This document shows, in pieces, positions 53,729-62,051 of a DNA stretch of 64,000 bases (its first letter is position 1; each line of letters starts with the position of its first letter). This DNA is from an uncultured Deferribacteres bacterium (lineage in GTDB: Bacteria; Zhuqueibacterota; JdFR-76; DREG01): contig CAJVYQ010000015.1 in NCBI GenBank assembly GCA_913009825.1, positions 23,117 to 87,116 of the forward strand, read 5' to 3'. The translations under genes were made by a program, and so were the position numbers. The notes below the pieces were generated by a model. It was not told the DNA's origin. It worked only from the letters and a program-made list of their open reading frames with translations, and made no database searches.

Positions 53729-55039
53729 TTATTTTTTTCGAACCGCGATGGTCAGAGGTACACCTAAAAAGCCAAACTGCTCGCGAATCCTCTTTTCGAT
53801 AAATCTCTTGTAGTTGGGCGCTATCACCTGGGGCCGGTTGGTAAACAAGGCGAACACCGGCGGGTTTGCTTTAACTTGTGTAAGATAATGTACTTTTACC
53901 GGTTTGCTGTCTTTCACCAATGGCGGCTTATCGCGCAAAACCGGGCCGAGCCGGTCGTTTAATTCCGAAGTGCTGATTCTTTTTTTCCTCTCCTGATAAA
54001 CCGACAAAGCAACGTGAATTACCTGATGCACCCGCAAATTGGTTTTGCAGGATATCATAATTATCGGGATATAATCCAAATTCTTCAAACTAAGCCGTAA
54101 TTCTTTCTCGGTGGTCTGCATGGTTTTAGTATCTTTTGCAATTAAATCCCATTTGTTGACCACCAAAACAACGCCTTTGTTACGGGAAACGGCATTGGAG
54201 ACAACCGCCATATCCTGGTGTCCCAGGCCGTCCTGTGCATTGATAAGCACAATGGTAACATCGGAACGGTCGATGCTTTGCATAGTACGCACGGTACTGT
54301 AATATTCGATTCTATTGTCGATCTTTGCCCGTTTACGCAATCCGGCAGTATCAATCAGCACAAAATTATACCCAAAAGAGCGAAAATGGGAATCAATCGA
54401 ATCGCGGGTAGTGCCGGGAATTTCGGTAACCAAAACCTTCTTCTCACCCAAAAGTCGATTTACAAAGGAAGATTTCCCCACATTGGGCTTGCCTATAATG
54501 GTCAGGTGAACCGGTTCCACCTCTTCTTTGCTCTCAACCTTTTCGGGCAGATGCTGCACAATCAGGTCGAGCAGGTCTCCCGTGCTGCGGCCGTTCATGG
54601 CGGAAATGGCCAGCGGTTCAATCAACCCGAGTGCGTAGAAATCGTAAACTGCAGGTTCAACCAATTGGCTGTCCACTTTGTTTACCACCAGAATATTTTC
54701 TTTACCGGATCGCCGGACTATGCGGGCGATTTCTTCATCGATAGGGGTTACGCCCTCTTTTGCATCGGTAAGAAATATAAGTAAATCCGTTTCCGCCACC
54801 GCTCGTTCAACCTGTTCTTTGATTGCTGTTAAAAATATATCGTCTGTATTAGGCAAAAAGCCGCCGGTATCCATCAGGCTAAAGGCGACACCGTTCCAAA
54901 CCAGTTTTTCCATCTTGCTGTCCCGTGTAACGCCGGGTTGATCATCCACAATGGCCGATCTCTTTTTCAATAATCGATTGAACAGCGTCGATTTCCCCAC
55001 ATTGGGACGGCCTATGATGGCAGCAACGGGTAATTTCAT
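53729..55039 (-). CDS. der: Ribosome-assembly GTPase Der (EngA)
   Basis: 436 residues with two tandem GTPase domains. G1 motifs are GRPNVGKSTLFN (residues 10-21) and GKPNVGKSSFVN (about 183-194). G3 motifs are DTGG and DTAG; NKVD and NKWD are the G4 motifs. A C-terminal KH-like domain follows (NPPVFALFTNRP). Der acts in 50S subunit assembly. The ATG directly abuts the stop codon of the radical-SAM gene; AAGGA lies upstream. Confidence 0.98.
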   Translation of the reverse strand: MKLPVAAIIGRPNVGKSTLFNRLLKKRSAIVDDQPGVTRDSKMEKLVWNGVAFSLMDTGGFLPNTDDIFLTAIKEQVERAVAETDLLIFLTDAKEGVTPIDEEIARIVRRSGKENILVVNKVDSQLVEPAVYDFYALGLIEPLAISAMNGRSTGDLLDLIVQHLPEKVESKEEVEPVHLTIIGKPNVGKSSFVNRLLGEKKVLVTEIPGTTRDSIDSHFRSFGYNFVLIDTAGLRKRAKIDNRIEYYSTVRTMQSIDRSDVTIVLINAQDGLGHQDMAVVSNAVSRNKGVVLVVNKWDLIAKDTKTMQTTEKELRLSLKNLDYIPIIMISCKTNLRVHQVIHVALSVYQERKKRISTSELNDRLGPVLRDKPPLVKDSKPVKVHYLTQVKANPPVFALFTNRPQVIAPNYKRFIEKRIREQFGFLGVPLTIAVRKK

Positions 55040-56326
55040 CTATATTTCCTTTATAAAATCCGGTAAGCCGGTTAAAAAATCATCCATTAATACAACCGCA
55101 CAACCTGTCTCTTCCGCTAATTTTTCAACGGTCCAGTCATCCAGAAACAGGCCGTCACGGTTCACACATTTTGATGAGATAAGCGCAGTATTTGTTACAC
55201 CATTTTGCCGTATCGCCTGCGCATAATCCTGACCGGTTAACAGACCCGTGACGGTAATTGTTTCACCGTAAAACCGGTTTTTAACCGGGACAACCCGGGT
55301 GTGTAAATTTTCAATTTTATCCAATGCGGGAATAATCTCTTTTTTAAGGAACGGAGCCGCATTCAAACCGGAAAGAAATGTGGCGGAATGCTCTTCAGGA
55401 ATTCTCTCAGGCAATTGGGGAATGATCTCTCTAAATGCTGCCAATAAATAGCGAATAATGCCCACACCGTCTTCGATTTGCGGATATCCCTCATAATAAT
55501 CCGCTCCCGGAATTTCCCGGCCGGCAATGATATAAAATTCATCGCTGGGGAACACAAACCCGGAACCAAACATGGAGCGAAATTTGCATTGGAACTGATC
55601 AACCTGTTCCAGGATGCGCCGGGCATCGGCGATGATAACAGGATTGAGAAACGGCAGTTTCCCTCTGTGTTTTGTTAACCCCACAGGTACAATCGCGATG
55701 GAAGCCACTGCGGGGAAAAACCGGGAAAGATCATGAACTGTCTTTGTTAACTGCGCGCCATCATTGACGCCGGGACAAAGAACGATCTGCGTATGAAGCT
55801 GAATCCCATGATCCGCTAAAAATTGCAGTTTCTCCGGCAATCGATCCCGTCTTTTCAATCCGAACAGGTATTTCCGCACTTCCCAATCGGTGGCATGAAC
55901 GGAGATATACAACGGAGAAAGGCGCTGGGTCACAATTCGTTTCAGGTCTTTCCACGAGGTGTTGGTTAAGGTGGTGTACTGACCGTAGAGAAAAGAGAGA
56001 CGATAATCTTCATCCTTAAAATAGAGGCTCTTGCGCAGACCGGCCGGATTTTGATCCGTAAAACAGAAGACACAATGATTGCCGCAGGCGCGCATCGGAA
56101 ATTCTTTGAGACGAATTCCCAGCAGATCATCCGGTTCTTTTTCTATCTCAAATAAAACCTGCCCGCTATCCCGGCCGACGAGCAGCTCAACCATTTCTTC
56201 GCCGGCATAAAAGCGGAAATCAATTTCATCCCGGATAAAATGGCCATTGATACGGATCAAAGAATCACCGGGACGGATATCCAGTTCCGCTGCAATACTG
56301 TCCGGCGCTACTGTCTCTATTTTCAT
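55040..56326 (-). CDS. DUF512-domain radical-SAM protein (TIGR03279 family)
   Basis: 428 residues. An N-terminal PDZ-like segment (MKIETVAPDSIAAELDIRPGDSLIRINGHFI) precedes the radical-SAM cluster motif CGNHCVFCF (about residue 84, CxxxCxxC). A DUF512 C-terminal half follows (FYIIAGREIPGADYYEGYPQIEDGVG, then TVTGLLTGQDY). The family is widespread and often next to der, as here; its reaction is not known. A link to ribosome or tRNA chemistry is only suggested by the neighbour. Confidence 0.92.
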   Translation of the reverse strand: MKIETVAPDSIAAELDIRPGDSLIRINGHFIRDEIDFRFYAGEEMVELLVGRDSGQVLFEIEKEPDDLLGIRLKEFPMRACGNHCVFCFTDQNPAGLRKSLYFKDEDYRLSFLYGQYTTLTNTSWKDLKRIVTQRLSPLYISVHATDWEVRKYLFGLKRRDRLPEKLQFLADHGIQLHTQIVLCPGVNDGAQLTKTVHDLSRFFPAVASIAIVPVGLTKHRGKLPFLNPVIIADARRILEQVDQFQCKFRSMFGSGFVFPSDEFYIIAGREIPGADYYEGYPQIEDGVGIIRYLLAAFREIIPQLPERIPEEHSATFLSGLNAAPFLKKEIIPALDKIENLHTRVVPVKNRFYGETITVTGLLTGQDYAQAIRQNGVTNTALISSKCVNRDGLFLDDWTVEKLAEETGCAVVLMDDFLTGLPDFIKEI

Positions 56327-56717
56327 CTGTCTCTGAAAGTCTGTTCAACAAGTTATAAAAAAATGGTCGGATTGAATATACGGATTTTTAATATCATTTA
56401 CCATTGAAACTGTATGACGAATGGGACAATGCCTGTTCCGGGTGCTGCAACACTGGGAAGGGAGTTCAATTCGTGAAGGCGTAGATTCTCTTTTGGGTCT
56501 ATAAAAATGTGTTTGCTGATTTACCGGAAAAATAATTCCAAAGTTTTTAATCAATCCTGAAAATTGTGGTTATTATTTTCCTATCAAACAATATGTTGAT
56601 AAAGATATAAAGAAAAACTTTGGAAATTTATTTAGTCACACTCCCTTTTTTCCCGGAAATAAAAGTCCCCTCTTAAGAGGGGATTTAGGGGTGTGTTCCT
56701 CCGCTTTACCTGAACAG
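56327..56717. other. Intergenic region with a palindrome and a solo repeat end
   Basis: 391 bp. A perfect palindrome TCCCCTCTTAAGAGGGGA at 56668-56685 lies inside a larger imperfect inverted repeat (ACACTCCC...GGGGTGTG). Near 56709 the sequence CCTGAACAGTTACG is one end of the GTAACTATTCAG family with no partner on its outer side. The 69-codon frame at 56345-56554 shows no protein features. Confidence 0.6.
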
Positions 56718-57848
56718 TTACGTTTTAGATGAACCAGATTTATTCATGGGGATGAAATTTGCTCTCACTTCAGCGGACAGATTGGCTGCCGGATTGCCGA
56801 ACAGATAGGCGGCGTTTACATTCAAGCGCAGCTTCCGGTCGCGCCGGTCCAGTGTTTCTTTTTCCGGTTTTATACTCACTTTCAGACGGTAGGGAGCTAC
56901 TGTTTCGATTTTGAGCAGGTGTTTGAATGTTTTGCTGCCCACGATGAATTTTGCCTGATAGCTGCCGGTTAAATCATCCAAACCGGTTTGAAATTTGAAA
57001 TGATAAAATCCGTCCCGGCTTTCTTTTTGAACCGTTTCAAACACCTTCTGTTTTTTCGGATTGAAAATTTGCAGCGTAACCGGGTGATTATCGGGAAAAG
57101 TCTGGTTCTGATTCCGGGCAATCAACGCCAGGTTTATTTCATCACCGGGCCGGTAAACGCCGCGCTCTGTGTAAATGAAAACCCGGATGCCATCCGCTGT
57201 TACATTTGCGCCGCCGGTGTTGAATCCGGAAAGATTCCAGGCCATTTCGTTCAGTTTGATTACGCTGCGTTGTTTCTCTTTCTCGCCCAAAACATAAAAG
57301 ACATCCTGATCCACCGATTTAAACACGGCCCTGCCGCGTGAATCAGTCGATGTTTCCGCAATAAGCTGATTTTGATAAGTCAGCAGCTTCACCTGCACAT
57401 CCCTTATCGGGGAAACATTTAGAATATTCGTGGCAAAAATCAGAAATTCATCGTTTGCTTTTTTGCAGATCAAACCGATATCACTGAAAATTATCGGTTT
57501 GTAAATTCTGCCGTGCCGGTAAATATATCCGGGCGATAGCGGATCGGAATAGTAATCCCGGTTGGAATAACGTCTTCTTCGCCTGTCTTTTTCATCACCC
57601 TGATTCAGCCCGCTATAAATTATATCCTTTTTCTCAAAAGAGAGGCTAACCAGAAACAACCCTTTTTCGCTGCCGGGAAGAATATTTTTCAGATCCAGCT
57701 CATGCTGCAGCCAAAGATTGGGTTGATATTCGATTTGCAAAGTATCGCTGACAATATCGACGCCGACCCGGCGCAGTTCCCAGGTATTGAAATTACGATT
57801 TCTTTTTCTGTTGCTGCGCAACTGTTCCGTTTGCAAAAACTGTCCCAT
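56718..57848 (-). pseudogene. Remnant of an alpha-2-macroglobulin-like (MG domain) gene
   Basis: 376 codons of the N-terminal half of a bacterial alpha-2-macroglobulin: GFNTGGANVTADGIRVFIYTERGVYRPGDEINLALIARN is the MG2-type signature (about residues 213-250), and flanking beta domains follow. A complete gene would be 1500-2000 codons with signal peptide, further MG domains and a thioester or bait region. None of these is present: no signal peptide lies upstream, and the frame is closed by TAA inside the repeat end CGTAACTGTTCAGG. Both edges fall on ends of the GTAACTATTCAG repeat family. This is therefore a fragment, probably not functional. Confidence 0.75.
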
Positions 57849-57889
57849 AAAATTGCAGATTTTGAATTTGGTTCTTTTTAAAATAACTC

Positions 57890-58241
57890 AGGTAACTACT
57901 CAGGTTGCCCGCTAATATCGCTAAAAAACGCGAATCGTTAACTATTTTGTCCTATTCGTATGATTTCGTGTAATTCGCGGGCTGAACAGGCAGACGATTT
58001 TTTCAATTTCTCTGCACCCTCCGCGTCTCTGCGTTAAAAAAACAGGCGCTTTAAAACGCAGAGACGCAGAGAGCGCAAAGGAAGCGGATTTGTTCAAAAA
58101 AATAAAGTGTTACGGTATTGTCACTACTCAGGCAGCCCGCGAAAGACTCAAAAAAAAACAGGAAAAAAGTTAGATGAGATCTTTCGATTGTTTCGTGTGT
58201 TTTCTGCCTGTGTCAGACAGACGTGAGCTGAATAGTTACGA
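57890..58241. repeat. Long palindromic repeat, copy B, as a complete element with terminal inverted repeats
   Basis: Begins GGTAACTACTCAGG and ends CTGAATAGTTAC (58230-58241). It contains the roughly 220-bp unit found at 25409-25632 and 63749-64000, including the CGCGTCTCTGCGTT / AACGCAGAGACGC hairpin. A second CACTACTCAGGCAGCCCGC stretch at about 58120-58145 repeats the left end in direct orientation. Confidence 0.8.
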
Positions 58242-58460
58242 CAAAATGAATAAGTAATTATGTCGGATCTTCGAATAGAGGATTTTTATCTTATTTGCAA
58301 AGTCAAAACTTAACTAAAAAATCTTTGTCGGCTTTGCCGGCATATCCTGTGAAAGATGTAGATCGATGAGGCTCGTCGACCTACATCCTTTTGCGGCATT
58401 TGCGTTTTTGCTCAAAAAAACCTTGTATATGATCAGATAAAGATGTAAAATAAAAAAATT
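58242..58460. other. Intergenic region upstream of the Moco riboswitch
   Basis: About 220 bp. A promoter for the Moco operon must lie here; AT-rich TTGTATATGATCAG near 58420 is a candidate -10/-35 area, but no consensus fits well. An imperfect palindrome around GATCGATGAGGCTCGTCGA near 58370 is visible. Confidence 0.4.
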
Positions 58461-58561
58461 ACTCCGAGCTTTCAAACCTACGTTCCAAAATTGTGGAATA
58501 GGGCTGCCGGCCGATAGGGTAAATCTGGAAACGGGTTTGCCTCCCGTACTTGGAAAGGAGT
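58461..58561 (+). ncRNA. Moco riboswitch (MOCO_RNA_motif) upstream of moaA
   Basis: The leader has the recognisable blocks of the Moco RNA: ACTCCGAGC at the start, AACCTACGTTCC, GGAATAGGGCTGCC, ACGGGTTTGCCTCCCGTAC and the end TTGGAAAGGAG. ACTCC at 58461-58465 can pair with GGAGT at 58557-58561, closing P1 and burying the Shine-Dalgarno sequence of moaA. Ligand (molybdenum cofactor) binding would then repress translation. Confidence 0.85.
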
Positions 58562-58565
58562 TTTA

Positions 58566-59594
58566 TTGGAAATAAATGTCTCGAAACCGTTTGCGCCGGC
58601 CAAATTCAAACTGACGCCACCGAAGGATCAATTCGGGCGTTCCATTACCTATTTACGACTCTCAGTTACCGACCGCTGTAATCTTCGCTGCCGGTATTGT
58701 TTACCGGAAAAAAATGTTCATTTCTTACCCGGTAATGAAATTTTAAACTGGGAAGAACTACACCGTTTAACCACAATATTTGCACAATTGGGTGTGATTA
58801 AACTGCGCGTGACCGGCGGCGAGCCCTTTTTGCGCAAAGGGATTCTCAACTTTTTATACGAAGCCTCCCGGTTATCTTTCTCAAAAGGAATTTTTCTGAC
58901 AACCAATGGTGTGGAGACTCTTCCTTTTTTGGAAAATCTAAAAGTGTTTGAAATAGCCGGCATCAATTTGAGCCTGGATACTTTACAAAGAGACCGTTTT
59001 AAAAGCATAACCCGGCGGGATTTGCTGCCCAAGGTGATGGAAACATTTTATCAGACTTTATTCCTTGGCATACCGCTCAAAATTAACACCGTAGTAAAAG
59101 CCGGTTTGAATACCGATGAGATCGAATCATTGGCTCGCCTCGCCGAAGATAATCCTGTTGAAGTCCGTTTTATTGAAGAAATGCCGCAGTTATCCGGCAA
59201 TAATCAGAAAGAGAACGGCTGGCAATTTAATCGAATTCTATCTGAATTACAATCCTTCTTTCCCAATATAATTCCGTTGCCGGCTAACGGCAGCACAGCC
59301 GGAAAATTTAAAATTCCCGGGTTTACCGGTCAATTAGGAATCATCGCGGGCCATTCACGACTATTTTGCTCAACCTGCAACCGCGTGCGCGTAACTGCAA
59401 CCGGATTGATGAAAACCTGCCTGTACGATAATGGCGTATTGGATTTGAAACAACTATTGCGTACCGGCGCAGCCGATTCTGAAATTCAAAATGCCATTCG
59501 GGAAAAAGTGAGCATGCGGATGTTTGATGGTTTTTCCGCCTACGCAACTCGGGGTGGTGTTATGAAGCAAAGTATGGCGGCCATCGGGGGATAA
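58566..59594 (+). CDS. moaA: GTP 3',8-cyclase MoaA
   Basis: 342 residues. The radical-SAM motif CNLRCRYC lies near residue 38, the second cluster Cys set near CSTCNRVRVTATGLMKTC (about 268-285), and the terminal GG dipeptide (AAIGG) is present. It makes the 8,9-cyclised intermediate of cyclic pyranopterin from GTP. The start is a TTG five bases after AAGGAG; no ATG exists before the conserved region. First gene of the Moco operon. Confidence 0.96.
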   Translation: MEINVSKPFAPAKFKLTPPKDQFGRSITYLRLSVTDRCNLRCRYCLPEKNVHFLPGNEILNWEELHRLTTIFAQLGVIKLRVTGGEPFLRKGILNFLYEASRLSFSKGIFLTTNGVETLPFLENLKVFEIAGINLSLDTLQRDRFKSITRRDLLPKVMETFYQTLFLGIPLKINTVVKAGLNTDEIESLARLAEDNPVEVRFIEEMPQLSGNNQKENGWQFNRILSELQSFFPNIIPLPANGSTAGKFKIPGFTGQLGIIAGHSRLFCSTCNRVRVTATGLMKTCLYDNGVLDLKQLLRTGAADSEIQNAIREKVSMRMFDGFSAYATRGGVMKQSMAAIGG

Positions 59595-59596
59595 AG

Positions 59597-60766
59597 ATGA
59601 AACGGTCTTTAAAAAATCAATTTTCCGTTGCAGAGTGGAGTGGCGCTGTAGGAGATCTTGGCACCATGCTTCCATTGGCATTTGCACTGATTATTTTTAA
59701 TCAATTTCCTCCACAGCGACTCTTTTTCCTTTGGGGTTTGGTCTATTTGATTACCGGTTGGTATTATCGCGTGCCGGTGGCCGTTCAACCGTTAAAAGCC
59801 ATGGCGGTTATTGCGATCGCTTCCGGATTTTCCGTTGCTCAACTCTCTTCCGCCGCTTTTTTTTATGGGATTCTGATGGTTCTACTCTCCGCAACAGGCG
59901 CTATCCGAGGACTGGAACGCTGGTTTTCTCCTGCTCTGGTTCGGGGCGTCCAGTTGGGAATCGGATTGATCTTACTGCAAAAAGCGCTGATGATGATTCA
60001 CAGTAACGGTGTGTATTTTAACCAGGGAAATGCCGCCTTGTGGGTGAAAATTCTGCTTTTCTCGGTGGTAGTACTGGTACTGTTTGTTATGCAATTCATC
60101 CGGAAAATCCCGGTTTCCATCTTTGTGATCGCCGCAAGTATTGGAGTGACCGGTTTTCTTGGTTTGGCGCCGGCGCATAGTTGGGTAGACGGCAGGGCGT
60201 TCCATTTGCAAATTCCCCAATTTGATTTTCTTTTTGCAGGATTAATCTATCTGATGATTCCACAATTGCCGCTTACGCTGGGGAATGCCGTTTTTGCGGC
60301 CAATGATGCCTGTCATTCATTCTGGCGCGAGCAGGCCAAACGTGTAAGCTCTTCACGACTTGGCTTTTCAATCGGTTTGAGTAACATTGTTATCGGACTT
60401 TTGGGCGGCTTTCCCATTTGTCACGGGGCAGGTGGAATTGCCGCACATGCTAAATTTGGGGCAAAGACCGGTGGTTCAACCATTATTATCGGCAGTCTGC
60501 TTATAATCGTTGCTTTAATAAACCCGCTGGCTGAATTTTTGTTTTATATTCCAATTCCAATTTTAGGGGCAATGTTATTGTTTACAAGCTGGAGTTTAAT
60601 GGCGCTGGTAAAAAAACTCCCCGGCAGAATTGAACTGATGGTAGCAGTTACCGTGGGAGCAATATCATTTTTTACCCGCAACCTTACAATTGCTTTGCTT
60701 GCCGGTTTAGGATTGGAATACACACTTAATTTTGTAAATAAGAGATGTTTTGTGGTTAGGCCATAA
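59597..60766 (+). CDS. MOT1-type molybdate transporter
   Basis: 389 residues with about ten hydrophobic helices. The MFS_MOT1/sulfate-permease-like signature AEWSGAVGDLGTMLPLAFAL at the start and a second related stretch (PQLPLTLGNAVFAANDACHSF, GLLGGFPICHGAGGIAAHAKFGA) are characteristic of MOT1 transporters that take up molybdate. It begins 2 bp after moaA. No modABC genes are in the window, so this is the likely molybdate importer. Confidence 0.88.
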   Translation: MKRSLKNQFSVAEWSGAVGDLGTMLPLAFALIIFNQFPPQRLFFLWGLVYLITGWYYRVPVAVQPLKAMAVIAIASGFSVAQLSSAAFFYGILMVLLSATGAIRGLERWFSPALVRGVQLGIGLILLQKALMMIHSNGVYFNQGNAALWVKILLFSVVVLVLFVMQFIRKIPVSIFVIAASIGVTGFLGLAPAHSWVDGRAFHLQIPQFDFLFAGLIYLMIPQLPLTLGNAVFAANDACHSFWREQAKRVSSSRLGFSIGLSNIVIGLLGGFPICHGAGGIAAHAKFGAKTGGSTIIIGSLLIIVALINPLAEFLFYIPIPILGAMLLFTSWSLMALVKKLPGRIELMVAVTVGAISFFTRNLTIALLAGLGLEYTLNFVNKRCFVVRP

Positions 60767-60803
60767 CAAGAAATGTGAAAGAGAAAAAACTATTTTTAGA
60801 TAC

Positions 60804-60953
60804 CTAAATTGAGCGATTCTTAGTTTGAAACAACCACCAAAAGAGTTTTGTCATTCTGCCTGCCCGACCGCAGGCGGGAAAGAATCTTGTTAGTTCTGTG
60901 CACTAAACCAACAAGATTCCTACGGAATGACATGAGAATCGCTCAATTCAGGA
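60804..60953. repeat. MITE-like element, family 1, between the transporter gene and moaCB
   Basis: About 150 bp, bounded by CCTAAATTGAGCGATTCT at the left and the complement AGAATCGCTCAATTCAGG at the right. It shares the TTGTTAGTTCTGTGCACTAAACCAACAAGATTCCT core with the element at 15261-15396. It is inside the Moco operon, so it lies in the transcript if the operon is continuous. Confidence 0.8.
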
Positions 60954-60975
60954 GATAATTAAACGGAAAGATAAA

Positions 60976-61884
60976 ATGATTGATGTAAGTCCAAAATTCA
61001 ACACACTACGATATGCCAAAGCAGAAGGGAAGCTCTTCGCAAAACCGGAAACCATTCTTCAGGTGAAGAATCGTCAGGTTCCCAAAGGCGATGTTTTGGA
61101 GGTGGTTCGAGCTGCTGGAATTGCTGCAGCTAAAAAGACAACGGATTGGATTGTGTTTTGCCATCCAATTCCAATCGATTGGATTGAAGTGCAAGTTACA
61201 CCGGGCGAAGATCACATCCTGGTCACGGCCGAGGTGCGTTCTGTCTGGAAAACCGGAGTGGAAATGGAAGCCTTAACCGCGGTTGCCGCCGCACTGCTGA
61301 ATGCCTACGATATGTTAAAACCATTGGATTCGGAAATGAAAATGGCAGAAATAAAATTAGTTAAGAAAAAAGGCGGTAAAAGTAGTTTTTCAGAAAGTTT
61401 CGCCCGCCCTCTTCAGACAGCTGTTCTGGTGATTTCCGATTCAACTTATGCAGGAAAGCGGGAAGATAAATCCGGTAAAATTATTCAACAGTTTTTAAAC
61501 AATCAACCTGTAACGGTGAGCGTTTATGAAATATTGCCGGATGATCAGGAAAAAATTCAGAAACGATTAAAGGCGTTAGTTGACCGGGAAAAGATGGATT
61601 TGATTTTTACAACCGGCGGCACGGGCTTTGGGCCTAAAGATATCACTCCGGAAGCCACTAAGGTTGTAATCGAGAAAGAAGCGCCAGGGATTGCAGAAGC
61701 CATTCGCAAACATGGTAAGGAGCGCACACCGTACGCCATGTTGTCCCGGGAGGTATGCGGTATTCGGGGAAAATCATTAATTATTAATCTTCCCGGCAGC
61801 TCACGCGGTGCAAAAGAGAGTTTAGAAGCTCTCTTTCCCGGTTTACTGCATGCTTACCCCATGTTGTGGGGCGGAGGACATTAA
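60976..61884 (+). CDS. moaCB: MoaC-MoaB fusion protein (cyclic pyranopterin synthase / MPT adenylyltransferase-like)
   Basis: 302 residues. Residues 1-140 are MoaC with all active-site elements: KGDV, CHP, GVEMEALT and YDM.KP. Residues 147-302 are a MogA/MoaB domain (VISDSTYAGKREDKSG, IFTTGGTGFGPKDITPEAT, PGSSRGAKESLEALFPGLLHA). Such bifunctional MoaCB proteins are known. The first half completes cyclic pyranopterin monophosphate; the second adenylates molybdopterin. Confidence 0.93.
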   Translation: MIDVSPKFNTLRYAKAEGKLFAKPETILQVKNRQVPKGDVLEVVRAAGIAAAKKTTDWIVFCHPIPIDWIEVQVTPGEDHILVTAEVRSVWKTGVEMEALTAVAAALLNAYDMLKPLDSEMKMAEIKLVKKKGGKSSFSESFARPLQTAVLVISDSTYAGKREDKSGKIIQQFLNNQPVTVSVYEILPDDQEKIQKRLKALVDREKMDLIFTTGGTGFGPKDITPEATKVVIEKEAPGIAEAIRKHGKERTPYAMLSREVCGIRGKSLIINLPGSSRGAKESLEALFPGLLHAYPMLWGGGH

Positions 61885-62051
61885 GAGCATTTTTGTTTTT
61901 TAGAAAAAAAAGGTCAATCTCAGACAACAAAATTGTTCACCCATTTTTTTTATTCAGCGGTCTCGGCGCCTCTGCGTTGAGTTATTTGGGTTGCAGGCAA
62001 AGACAATTCTGTTATCTCTTTGTTTTTCCATGTAACCCAAAAGGTGATTTT

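Noticed and set aside
56345..56554. Minus-strand frame of 69 codons after the radical-SAM gene
   Set aside because: No ribosome site, no family features; it lies in palindromic intergenic DNA.
61866..62051. N-terminal extension of moeA to 61866
   Set aside because: The added residues match nothing in MoeA, whereas ATG 62052 has a good ribosome site and the conserved start.
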